The position numbers were made by a program, and so were the translations under genes. This document shows, piece by piece, positions 1-5,436 of a stretch of DNA of 5,856 bases. The notes beneath the pieces are model-generated. The model was not told the DNA's origin. It saw nothing but the letters and a program-made list of their open reading frames with translations, and searched no databases. Source of the DNA: JBBSIG01 sp038232215 (GTDB lineage: Bacteria; Actinomycetota; Thermoleophilia; Gaiellales; Gaiellaceae); contig JBBSIG010000163.1 in assembly GCA_038232215.1 (NCBI GenBank), positions 1 to 5,856 of the forward strand, read 5' to 3'. Numbering within the stretch: position 1 is the first letter of the stretch; every line of letters starts with the position of its first letter.

Positions 1-1
1 A

Positions 2-94
2 ATCGGCAACCAGCCCAAGGCGCAGCCTGAAGATCAAGCTACTTTCCCCGACGAGCCGTCCGCCGTGCCGGGAACAATTTTCCGGGGGAAGTAG
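2..94 (+). CDS. Possible 3' end of an upstream gene (partial)
   Basis: An open frame enters from the left edge and runs 30 codons to a TAG at 92-94. It ends in a hydrophilic, proline-rich tail (PDEPSAVPGTIFRGK). Many of its third codon positions are G or C, which fits coding sequence here, but the stretch is too short to be decisive and a second frame is open to 96. The stop codon lies inside the 3' arm of the inverted repeat at 37-96, so if the frame is real the hairpin would involve the end of the message. No family is recognised. It could be non-coding. Confidence 0.3.
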   Translation: MGNQPKAQPEDQATFPDEPSAVPGTIFRGK

Positions 95-96
95 CT
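37..96. repeat. 14-bp inverted repeat with 32-nt loop
   Basis: The arms are AGCTACTTTCCCCG (37-50) and CGGGGGAAGTAGCT (83-96). They pair over 14 positions with a single T45/G88 mismatch, which would be a G-U wobble in RNA. The 32-nt interval holds a smaller alternative pairing, GGAA (71-74) with TTCC (80-83), which competes with the outer stem. No T-run follows the 3' arm, so it is not a textbook intrinsic terminator. It could be a U-less terminator of the upstream gene, an operator or a structured RNA element. Confidence 0.6.
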
Positions 97-102
97 AAGG
101 GC

Positions 103-131
103 TCGACGCCTGCGCTCCGACCGCTTACAGT
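103..131 (+). promoter_or_regulatory. Candidate housekeeping-type promoter
   Basis: TCGACG (103-108) matches TTGACA at four of six positions. A 17-bp spacer follows, then TACAGT (126-131), which fits the TAnnnT form of actinobacterial -10 elements. Initiation would fall near 138-140, giving a leader of about 50 nt before the ATG at 187. The -10 overlaps the first of the phased CTTAC repeats, so regulator binding there would interfere with this promoter. It competes with the alternative -10 at 172-177; the sequence cannot say which is used. Confidence 0.3.
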
Positions 132-161
132 TTCCTTACTCGGGGCTTATGCGGCGCTCAC
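124..161 (+). promoter_or_regulatory. Four direct repeats with 11-bp period, candidate response-regulator operator
   Basis: CTTAC (124-128), CTTAC (135-139), CTTAT (146-150) and CTCAC (157-161) start exactly 11 bp apart. Tandem sites with an 11-bp period are the known binding pattern of OmpR/PhoB-family winged-helix regulators, which bind head-to-tail on one face of the helix. The operon downstream encodes such a regulator (713-1417). The last element ends 10 bp before an AATACT -10-like hexamer (172-177). In PhoB-activated promoters the box likewise replaces the -35 and sits about 10 bp upstream of the -10. Binding by this particular regulator is inference. Confidence 0.5.
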
Positions 162-171
162 GACACCGATC

Positions 172-177
172 AATACT
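172..177 (+). promoter_or_regulatory. Candidate -10 element for the secreted-protein/two-component operon
   Basis: AATACT matches TATAAT at four of six positions and ends 9 nt before the ATG at 187. Initiation would therefore fall at or very near the start codon, giving a leaderless or near-leaderless mRNA. This fits the absence of any Shine-Dalgarno-like sequence before 187. No recognisable -35 exists at the proper distance; that position is covered by the phased repeats. Confidence 0.3.
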
Positions 178-186
178 CGACTAGCC

Positions 187-687
187 ATGCGGCGGCTCTT
201 CGTCATCCCCCTTCTCGGCCTCCTCCTGCTCCCGGGGGCGGCGATCGGGATGCCGCGCGCCACGGGCGACGGCACGCTGTCCGTGCGGGGCGCGACCGGC
301 ACGATCACGATCCGCGCGAGCCGCGGCGCCGTGCTCGGCAACGTGGAGAAGGCGACGACGATCGTCTTCAAGGACTACCTTTCGAACGACGGCACCGGTC
401 CCATCGTCATCGGCGCGCAGACGAGGGAAGACAAGGAGGACGGCGTCACGACCGTCTACTCCGGCAAGAGCGTCAGGTTCCGCCTGATCGGCGGCAGGTA
501 CTTTCTGAAAGTGGTCGGCAGCGGGATCGACCTGTCCATCGTCGGACAGGGCGCCGTCACCCTCGAGGGAGGGACCGTAATCGACGACGGCGTTTACGCC
601 TTCAACGACGACGAGTACCGCTCGCTCCCGAATCTCAGGCTGCCGTTCAGCCTGGGCGCGTTGCCTCCCCAAGCGCCCGGAGGCTGA
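187..687 (+). CDS. Small secreted protein of unknown function
   Basis: The 166-residue product starts with a Sec-type signal peptide: MRR, then a hydrophobic core over residues 4-20, with likely cleavage near A-I-G at 19-21. There is no lipobox cysteine and no later membrane segment, so export across the membrane is predicted. The mature part alternates hydrophobic and polar residues with many Gly, Thr and Val (for example LSVRGATGTITIRASRG and VRFRLIGGRYFLKVVGSGI), pointing to an all-beta fold. The last 20 residues are proline/leucine-rich. ATG 187 has no Shine-Dalgarno, but it is preferred over ATG 250 because only it supplies the signal peptide. The gene ends 25 bp before the response regulator and is probably cotranscribed with it, which suggests an envelope role linked to the sensor kinase. 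I recall similar unnamed proteins in actinobacteria but cannot name a family. Confidence 0.75.
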   Translation: MRRLFVIPLLGLLLLPGAAIGMPRATGDGTLSVRGATGTITIRASRGAVLGNVEKATTIVFKDYLSNDGTGPIVIGAQTREDKEDGVTTVYSGKSVRFRLIGGRYFLKVVGSGIDLSIVGQGAVTLEGGTVIDDGVYAFNDDEYRSLPNLRLPFSLGALPPQAPGG

Positions 688-712
688 CGGGCGCGTCTGG
701 CATCCTGAGATC

Positions 713-1417
713 ATGTCGACGAAGGTGCAGACCGTGCTCGTCGTCGAGGATGAGCCCTCGATCGCCTCGTTCGTCTCGCTCTATCTGAAGAACGCCGGGT
801 TCGGAGTCAGGACCGCCGCGACGGGCTCCGAGGCGCTCGCGCAGGCGGGCGCGAACGATATCTCCCTGATCGTGCTCGACCTCATGCTGCCGGACGTCGA
901 CGGCATCGAGGTCTGCCGGCGAGTGCGCCAGCGCTCGGACGTGCCGATCCTGATGCTGACCGCGCGCGACGAGGACGTCGACAAGATCATCGGCCTCGAG
1001 GTCGGCGCCGACGACTACCTGACGAAGCCCTTCAACCCGCGTGAGCTCGTGGCGCGGGTGAAGTCGGTCCTCCGCCGCTCGGTGCCCGAGCGGGGAAAGC
1101 CCGAGAGCGCGCAGATCCGGCACGGCGACCTCGCCGTCGACGCCGGCCGCCGGGAGGCGCGCGTGGGCGACACGGAGGTGCAGCTCGCACCCAAGGAGTT
1201 CGACCTGCTGTGGGAGCTGCTCGACCACCGCGGCCTCGTCCTCACTCGCGATCAGCTCCTCGAGCGGGTGTGGGGCTACACCTTCGCGGGCGATACGCGG
1301 ACAGTCGACGTCCACGTGCGCCAGCTTCGGCGCAAGCTCGGCGACGCCTCGCCGATCGTGACCGTGTGGGGGGTGGGCTACAAGGTGTCGCCGGCCCGGG
1401 ACGCGACCCCCGCGTAG
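713..1417 (+). CDS. OmpR/PhoB-family response regulator
   Basis: This 234-residue cytoplasmic transcription factor has the full two-domain layout. The N-terminal receiver (about 6-122) shows the acidic pair E12-D13, phosphoacceptor D56 in VLDLMLP, switch T83 in MLTARD, Y102 and invariant K105 in the YLTKPF motif. A short linker (about 124-134) leads to the C-terminal winged-helix effector domain (135-225), with PKEFDLL and a recognition helix around T195-G209 (TVDVHVRQLRRKLG), ending in WGVGYKV. Phosphotransfer from the kinase encoded 4 bp downstream should activate DNA binding at tandem 11-bp-spaced sites, and such sites occur at 124-161. ATG 713 sits just before the receiver's first strand. 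The upstream sequence (CTGAGATC) is at best a weak ribosome site. The signal sensed and the regulon cannot be read from the sequence, so no MtrA, PhoP or PrrA name is assigned. Confidence 0.95.
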   Translation: MSTKVQTVLVVEDEPSIASFVSLYLKNAGFGVRTAATGSEALAQAGANDISLIVLDLMLPDVDGIEVCRRVRQRSDVPILMLTARDEDVDKIIGLEVGADDYLTKPFNPRELVARVKSVLRRSVPERGKPESAQIRHGDLAVDAGRREARVGDTEVQLAPKEFDLLWELLDHRGLVLTRDQLLERVWGYTFAGDTRTVDVHVRQLRRKLGDASPIVTVWGVGYKVSPARDATPA

Positions 1418-1421
1418 GCTC

Positions 1422-2792
1422 ATGCTGAGATCCCTGCGATTCCGGCTGCCGGCGGTGTTCCTGGCGGGAATCGTGCTGGCCGGTCTCGTCACCAGCTCGA
1501 TCGCGATCGGCCTGTTCCGCTCGTACGTGCACAACCGGACGGCCGCAGAGCTGCGGAGAGAGGCGCGGGGTCTGAGCCAGGTGTACGTCGAGCGCTCGCT
1601 GAACTCGAGCGACGAGCCGGGGTTCACGGCGCAGGAGCTCGAGGAGGCGACGGGGGACTGGCTCTTCTACGCCGGGGCGAGTCCCTTCCCGGGCTCGGAC
1701 ACCGGTCTACGCAGGCTGCCCCAGAGCCTGTTCGACTGGCAGTCCGAGCGGTCGCAGACCTTCGAGTTCAAGCCCCCGGGGGAGGAGCGCACCTTCCTCG
1801 GCGTCAGCGAGCCGGTCAAGCTCCAAACCGAGATCTTCGGGGCGCTCGTCGTCGCCAAGCCGAAAGCGGAGCTCGCCGACAGCGTCGTGACGCTCTTCCG
1901 TCGGCTTGCCCTCGCGCTTCTGGCGGGCGTGGCGGTGGCGGGCGCCCTCGGCTGGTACGCCTCCAGGCGGATCACGCAGCCCGTGCTCGCGCTGTCGCAG
2001 GCGGCTGACGAGGTTGCGGGGGGCAACTACCTCGTCGACGTCCCGCCCGTTCCCGGCGGCGGCGAGATCGGACAGCTCGCCGAGCGTTTCCGCGAGATGG
2101 CAGCGCGCCTCGGCGAGACCGAGGCGCTCGAGCGCAACTTCCTGATGTCCGTCTCGCACGAGCTCCGGACTCCGCTCACAGCCATCCGCGGCCACGTCGC
2201 GGCGCTGCGGGAGGGCGTGGTGGAGGATCCCGAGCTCCGCGCCGTCTCGCTCGACGTGATCGCCGAGGAGGCAGGCCGGCTCGAGCGGCTGGTCGGCGAC
2301 GTGCTCGATCTCGCCAAGCTCGACGCGCACCGCTTCACCGTGCACAAGGAGGAGGTCGACATGGAGCGCGTGTGCGAGCGCGCCTACGCCTCGTTCGGAG
2401 AGGAGGCCCGCCGGCGCGCGATCGACTATCGCAGCCAGCTCTCGGCCCGGCCCGTCATCCTCACCGACGGCGACCGGGTGCTCCAGATCATCACGAACCT
2501 GCTGGCGAACGCTTTCCGCTGGACCCCCGACGGCGGCCGAATCGGTCTCGCGCTCGCACAGGAGAACGGCTCGGTGTGGGTCGCGGTCGACGACTCCGGC
2601 CCCGGCATCGGCCCGAACGAGGTGGAGCGGATCTTCCGACCGTTCTGGACGCGCGACGGGGGTGGGACCGGCCTCGGGCTCGCGATCGCGCGCGAGCTGG
2701 CCCACGCCCTCGGCGGCTCGATCGCGCTCGACAGCGCGCCCGGCCGCGGCAGCCGCTTCGAGCTCGTCCTGCCGGCGCAGAACGCCAGCTAG
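1422..2792 (+). CDS. HAMP-containing membrane sensor histidine kinase
   Basis: The 456-residue product is the cognate kinase of the preceding regulator, starting 4 bp after its stop. Order of parts: TM1 (about 9-32); an extracytoplasmic sensor region of about 130 residues (33-161) resembling no fold I can name; TM2 (about 162-180); a HAMP linker (about 181-233); a HisKA dimerisation domain with the H-box FLMSVSHELRTPL, whose phosphorylated histidine is H246; and a HATPase domain with N-box N359/N363, G1 box DSGPGIG (391-397), F-box IFRPFW and G2 box GGGTGLGL (413-420). All catalytic motifs are intact, so autophosphorylation at H246 and transfer to D56 of the regulator are expected. Together with the secreted protein at 187-687 it probably forms an envelope-sensing module. 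The stimulus is unknown. Confidence 0.95.
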   Translation: MLRSLRFRLPAVFLAGIVLAGLVTSSIAIGLFRSYVHNRTAAELRREARGLSQVYVERSLNSSDEPGFTAQELEEATGDWLFYAGASPFPGSDTGLRRLPQSLFDWQSERSQTFEFKPPGEERTFLGVSEPVKLQTEIFGALVVAKPKAELADSVVTLFRRLALALLAGVAVAGALGWYASRRITQPVLALSQAADEVAGGNYLVDVPPVPGGGEIGQLAERFREMAARLGETEALERNFLMSVSHELRTPLTAIRGHVAALREGVVEDPELRAVSLDVIAEEAGRLERLVGDVLDLAKLDAHRFTVHKEEVDMERVCERAYASFGEEARRRAIDYRSQLSARPVILTDGDRVLQIITNLLANAFRWTPDGGRIGLALAQENGSVWVAVDDSGPGIGPNEVERIFRPFWTRDGGGTGLGLAIARELAHALGGSIALDSAPGRGSRFELVLPAQNAS

Positions 2793-2807
2793 GACGAGAG
2801 GGGCAGC

Positions 2808-2891
2808 ATGCTGGCGAACCGCGCCGTTCCACTGGGCCCGACCGGGTCTCAGCCGCCTCCCTCGACAGGGAGTCTCCCATCGAGCGTCTAG
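2808..2891 (+). CDS. Possible 27-codon leader ORF before the prenyltransferase
   Basis: ATG 2808 follows a purine-rich GAGAGGGG (2796-2803) at 4-nt spacing, the best ribosome-site match in the window. It opens a 27-codon frame ending at TAG 2889-2891, 35 bp before the likely GTG start of the prenyltransferase. The product would be rich in Pro, Ser and Gly (for example PTGSQPPPSTGSLP), with no signal peptide or known motif. It could be a regulatory leader peptide, part of a miscalled prenyltransferase N-terminus, or chance. Only the strong ribosome site supports it. Confidence 0.2.
   Translation: MLANRAVPLGPTGSQPPPSTGSLPSSV
2857..2872 (+). promoter_or_regulatory. Small hairpin in the kinase-prenyltransferase spacer
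   Basis: CTCCCT (2857-2862) and AGGGAG (2867-2872) form a perfect 6-bp stem with a CGAC tetraloop. The 3' arm is also part of a second dyad, GGGAG-T-CTCCC (2868-2878), and CCCTC (2859-2863) could pair with GAGGG of the ribosome site at 2798-2802. Mutually exclusive pairings would permit translational control, but at this GC content short stems arise easily. No T-run follows, so it is unlikely to be a terminator. Confidence 0.3.
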
Positions 2892-2926
2892 GTCTCCGTA
2901 CGGCGCCTCCGGCCGACCGCGCCGAG

Positions 2927-3811
2927 GTGTTCGAGCTTCGTGCCAGGAGGTCGCCCGTCCGCGCCCTGATCTCGGCTTTGAGGCCCCGACAGTGGTCGAA
3001 GAATCTGCTTCTCTTCGCGGGAATCGTCTTCGCGGCGAAGCTCGGCGACGCGTCGCGCTGGCTCGAGGCCGGCACGGCGTTCGCGGCGTACTGCGCGGCC
3101 TCCAGCTCGGCGTACCTCGTGAACGACGTCAGGGACGCGGGGCACGACCGGCTGCACCCGGTGAAGCGGGGCCGGCCGATCGCCCGCCGCGAGCTGTCCG
3201 AGCGCGCCGCGCTCGCCACGGCAGGCATGCTGGCGGCGCTCGCAGTCGCGCTGACTCTTCTACTCGACGTCTGGGCCGTCGCCTTCCTGGCGGCGTTCCT
3301 GGTCCTTCAGGCCGCGTACAGCCTCGGACTGAAGCGCATCGTGCTCGTCGACGTGCTCACGATCGGCACGCTCTTCGTCGTCCGTGCCGCTGCCGGCGCC
3401 GAGGCCGTGCGGGTGCGCATCTCCCCCTGGCTCCTGATCTGCACGGCGCTCCTCGCCCTCTTCCTGGCGCTCGCGAAGCGGCGCGGCGAGCTCGTGCTCG
3501 TCGGGGCCGCCGCCACTCCCGGTCGTCCCGTGCTCGAGGGGTACTCGCTCGCGCTCGTCGACCAGCTCGTCGCGATCGTCGCGGCGGCCACGGTGAGCGC
3601 CTATTCCCTGTACACGTTCACTGCCCGCGATTCCCAGGCGCTGATGGCGACGATTCCCCTGGTCCTCTTCGGGATCTTCCGCTACCTCTTCCTCGTCCAC
3701 CGGCAGGATCTCGGCGAGGAGCCGGAGCAGATCCTCCTCTCCGACCGCCCGATCCTCGCCTGCGTCGCGCTCTGGGCGATCACCGCCGCCCTGATCCTCG
3801 CGCTCACCTGA
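2927..3811 (+). CDS. UbiA-family prenyltransferase, decaprenyl-phosphate phosphoribosyltransferase-like
   Basis: The product is a polytopic membrane enzyme of about 294 residues with several hydrophobic helices, usual for the family. It matches the DPPR-synthase branch of the UbiA superfamily, which joins phosphoribose from PRPP to a polyprenyl phosphate (the arabinan precursor route typified by mycobacterial Rv3806c). Landmarks are RPRQWSKN near the N-terminus, the metal/diphosphate motif N66-D-V-R-D70-x3-D74 continuing into HPVKRGRPIA (77-86), the second loop Y131-S-L-x-L-K136 with D142, AKRRGEL near 183-189, FRYLFLVHR (from 251) and a conserved P266-x2-IL-x2-DRP. GTG 2927 is the only standard start between the kinase stop and RPRQW, apart from TTG 2978, which would cut into the conserved N-terminus. 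It lacks a Shine-Dalgarno, so the start is uncertain. Lipid chain and sugar acceptor are inferred, and another UbiA activity remains possible. It may be read through from the kinase operon. Confidence 0.85.
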   Translation: MFELRARRSPVRALISALRPRQWSKNLLLFAGIVFAAKLGDASRWLEAGTAFAAYCAASSSAYLVNDVRDAGHDRLHPVKRGRPIARRELSERAALATAGMLAALAVALTLLLDVWAVAFLAAFLVLQAAYSLGLKRIVLVDVLTIGTLFVVRAAAGAEAVRVRISPWLLICTALLALFLALAKRRGELVLVGAAATPGRPVLEGYSLALVDQLVAIVAAATVSAYSLYTFTARDSQALMATIPLVLFGIFRYLFLVHRQDLGEEPEQILLSDRPILACVALWAITAALILALT

Positions 3812-3820
3812 GCGACCGGC

Positions 3821-3841
3821 GGGCTCCCCGCGCGGAGCGCC
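3821..3841. terminator. GC-rich hairpin between convergent genes, possible terminator
   Basis: The 45-bp space between the prenyltransferase stop and the converging coiled-coil gene's stop holds GGGCTCC (3821-3827). It pairs with GGAGC-CC across a 6-nt loop, with G3839 bulged. The position between two convergent stops fits a bidirectional terminator, but there is no T-run on either strand. Confidence 0.35.
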
Positions 3842-3856
3842 CCTGGGTGAGCGACC

Positions 3857-4324
3857 TCAGATGCCGCCGTCGGCGAAGACGTCGTCTCGTCGCTCGTCCA
3901 TCCGGTACACGACTGCGTCGCCGCCGGCCTCGAGCCCCTGCTCCATCCGTGCGAGTCGTCCGTCGACCCCCTTCCAGCCGGAGGAGACGAGGTCGACCAG
4001 GAGCGCCAGATCGTCGATCCGGGCGTGTCGCTCCGCCTGGATGTCTCCCTCCAGCCGCTCGAGCCGCCGAATCGCCTGCGTCATGAGCCCGCGTACCTCC
4101 GCGAGGTGGCGGCCGACGGGAAGCACCTGCTCGCGGAGACCGTCCTGCACGGCCGCGCCGACCTTCTGGGGGAGTGTGCTCTCGAGCTCCGCCGTACTCT
4201 GCGCGAGCGCCTCGACGCCCTCCCGGGCCCGCTCGAGCGCCGCCTCGACGGCACCGGAGTCCGCGCGCCCACGGGTCAGGGTGGACAACCGTTCCTTCGC
4301 CCTCTGAATCGCCTGTTCGTCCAT
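3857..4324 (-). CDS. Hypothetical helical, coiled-coil-like protein
   Basis: The 155-residue product is not a family I recognise. It has no signal peptide and no membrane segment, so it is probably cytoplasmic. It is dominated by charged and Ala/Leu-rich helix with heptad-like spacing, such as AVEAALERAREGVEALAQ near the N-terminus and IRRLERLEGDIQAERHARID in the middle, then a segment with a single Trp (SSGWKGVDGRLARMEQ). The tail is acidic (MDERRDDVFADGGI). It resembles small structural or scaffold-type coiled-coil proteins, though that is only a description of shape. ATG 4324 is chosen because it opens the helical part and lies next to the promoter-like intergenic dyad. The same frame stays open far upstream on the minus strand, but only as antisense to queA. 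No Shine-Dalgarno precedes the ATG, so a leaderless message is plausible. It is divergent from queA and convergent with the prenyltransferase. Confidence 0.65.
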   Translation of the reverse strand: MDEQAIQRAKERLSTLTRGRADSGAVEAALERAREGVEALAQSTAELESTLPQKVGAAVQDGLREQVLPVGRHLAEVRGLMTQAIRRLERLEGDIQAERHARIDDLALLVDLVSSGWKGVDGRLARMEQGLEAGGDAVVYRMDERRDDVFADGGI

Positions 4325-4351
4325 GGGCGGCAACGGTAGCGTTGCCGTCGG
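4325..4351. promoter_or_regulatory. Divergent promoter region with 8-bp dyad
   Basis: The whole 27-bp gap between two divergent start codons contains CGGCAACG (4328-4335) and CGTTGCCG (4340-4347), a perfect 8-bp inverted repeat around GTAG. Within it, TAGCGT (4337-4342, plus) and TACCGT (4338 down to 4333, minus) both fit TAnnnT and share the central TA. They end 9 nt before the queA ATG and 8 nt before the ATG of the minus-strand gene. Neither ATG has a Shine-Dalgarno, so two near-leaderless transcripts from one symmetric element are plausible. A dimeric repressor site is an alternative reading. Confidence 0.45.
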
Positions 4352-5293
4352 ATGAGATCGTCGGAGCTCGACTTCGCGCTTCCGGCCGAGCTGATCGCGC
4401 AGCGGCCGGCGGAGCGGCGGGACGGGTCGCGCCTGCTCGTCTTCCGGCGCTCCACGGGCGAGCGGGCGCACAGACGCTTCACCGACCTGCCCGACGAGCT
4501 CGCCGGGGAGCTCGTCGTCGTGAACGACACCCGGGTGGTGCCGGCCCGGCTCCCGCTCCGGCTGCCGGGAGGAGGAGCCGCGGAGGTGCTCCTGCTCGAG
4601 CGGCTGGACTGCAACGGGGTATGGGAGGGCCTCGCACGACCTTCGCGACGGCTTCGCCCGGGTCAGCGGCTCGGTCCCGTCGAGCTGCTGGAGCCGCTCG
4701 GCGAGGGGCGCTGGCGCCTCCGGCTCGCCGGGGAGCCGGCTGGAGAGGTCCCGCTGCCGCCGTACATCCGCGAGGAGCTCGCCGACCCCGAGCGCTACCA
4801 GACCGTCTACGCGCGGACGGCCGGCTCCGCGGCGGCGCCGACCGCGGGCCTTCACTTCACGCCGGAGCTCCTCGCGCAACTCGACGTCGAGCGCGTCACC
4901 CTCCACGTCGGCCTCGACACCTTCCGCCCGCTCGCCGTGGACGAGCTCGAGCGGCACCCCCTGCACGGCGAGCGCTACGTCGTCGGCGGCCACGCGTGGA
5001 GCAGGATCCGCGGCGCCGATCGTGTTCTCGCCGTGGGGACGACGGCAGTACGCGTGCTCGAGTCCCTCGCGCGCGGAGCACCGCTCTCCGGACGCACGGA
5101 GCTCTTCATCACGCCCGGCTTCGAGTTCCGGCGCGTCGACGCGCTGCTGACGAACTTCCACCTGCCGCGCTCGACCCTGCTCGCGCTCGTGATGGCCTTC
5201 GCCGGCGTGGAGCAGACGCGGGAGCTCTACCGCGAGGCGATCGCGGCCCGGTACCGCTTCTACTCCTTCGGCGACGCGATGCTCATTCTGTGA
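4352..5293 (+). CDS. queA: S-adenosylmethionine:tRNA ribosyltransferase-isomerase QueA
   Basis: QueA moves the ribosyl part of S-adenosylmethionine onto preQ1 at position 34 of GUN-anticodon tRNAs, giving epoxyqueuosine, the step after Tgt. The 313-residue protein carries the family signatures throughout: FALPAELIAQRPAERRD near the N-terminus, VVVNDTRVVPARL around N58-R61, PLPPYI (P136-I139), YQTVYA (149-154), APTAGLHFT (162-170), VTLHVGLDTFRP (182-193), AVGTTAVRVLE, LLTNFHLPRSTLL and the C-terminal YRFYSFGDAMLI. It is somewhat shorter than the E. coli (356) and B. subtilis enzymes; the shortening appears to be in the middle domain before PLPPYI, while the conserved motifs are kept. ATG 4352 gives the standard N-terminus directly before the first conserved block. 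No Shine-Dalgarno is visible. Downstream lies tgt, its pathway partner, separated by a decayed toxin-antitoxin pair. Confidence 0.97.
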   Translation: MRSSELDFALPAELIAQRPAERRDGSRLLVFRRSTGERAHRRFTDLPDELAGELVVVNDTRVVPARLPLRLPGGGAAEVLLLERLDCNGVWEGLARPSRRLRPGQRLGPVELLEPLGEGRWRLRLAGEPAGEVPLPPYIREELADPERYQTVYARTAGSAAAPTAGLHFTPELLAQLDVERVTLHVGLDTFRPLAVDELERHPLHGERYVVGGHAWSRIRGADRVLAVGTTAVRVLESLARGAPLSGRTELFITPGFEFRRVDALLTNFHLPRSTLLALVMAFAGVEQTRELYREAIAARYRFYSFGDAMLIL

Positions 5294-5340
5294 CCTCGGA
5301 GACGGCGCCGGCGCACCTTCGCCACACCTTCCGAGCATGC

Positions 5341-5346
5341 GTTAAT
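5341..5346 (+). promoter_or_regulatory. Candidate -10 element before the vapB remnant
   Basis: GTTAAT matches TATAAT at four of six positions and lies 9 nt before the ATG at 5356, in a locally AT-richer patch of the 62-bp queA-vapB gap. A poor -35 match (TTCGCC, 5318-5323) lies 17 bp upstream. If active, it would give tgt a promoter separate from queA. Confidence 0.25.
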
Positions 5347-5355
5347 GGTCCGCAC

Positions 5356-5436
5356 ATGGGAACGATCCAGATCGGCGACGTCCCGGAGCCGCTGCACCCG
5401 ACCGACATCGTCCGCCGCATGCGCGACGCCGGGTGA
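5356..5436 (+). pseudogene. VapB/FitA-type antitoxin remnant, internally deleted
   Basis: The 26-codon frame starts MGTIQIGDVPEPLH, the typical opening strand of FitA/VapB-type ribbon-helix-helix antitoxins. It ends PTDIVRRMRDAG, like the toxin-binding C-terminal tail of such antitoxins just before a VapC gene. Family members are usually about 70-85 residues, so roughly 45-55 residues appear missing, including both RHH helices and the linker. Frame is kept across the join. Its TGA overlaps the GTG of the toxin remnant as GTGA, the usual vapBC junction. It could not form the normal DNA-binding dimer. I judge it a decayed antitoxin, although a naturally tiny peptide cannot be excluded. The identification is from pattern memory. 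Confidence 0.5.

Noticed and set aside
647..1627. 326-codon minus-strand frame
   Set aside because: It is antisense to the response regulator, which carries all receiver and effector motifs.
1707..2705. 332-codon minus-strand frame
   Set aside because: It is antisense to the histidine kinase, whose motifs are complete on the plus strand. Its composition is typical of a GC-rich shadow frame.
2372..2926. Upstream extension of the prenyltransferase frame into the kinase gene
   Set aside because: It overlaps the conserved kinase catalytic domain in another frame and yields Arg/Pro/Ala-rich sequence with no family match; the gene is placed at GTG 2927.
2945..2950. Perfect AGGAGG as ribosome site for the prenyltransferase
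   Set aside because: No ATG, GTG or TTG lies in frame 5-12 nt downstream. The nearest in-frame candidates (CTG 2966, TTG 2978) are too far or would cut into the conserved N-terminus, so it is probably the coding sequence Arg-Arg.
2662..4086. 474-codon plus-strand frame across the prenyltransferase
   Set aside because: It is Arg/Ala/Pro-rich low-complexity translation in the wrong frame, while the UbiA motifs are intact in the other frame.
3857..5338. Very long minus-strand frame (493 codons) covering queA in antisense
   Set aside because: Only its last 155 codons look like protein. The rest is the complement of a clearly recognised queA and reflects the lack of stops in GC-rich DNA.
5345..5347. 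ATG 5345 as an alternative start before the antitoxin remnant
   Set aside because: Its frame gives Arg/Ser/Pro-rich sequence with no antitoxin resemblance, whereas ATG 5356 opens directly into MGTIQI.
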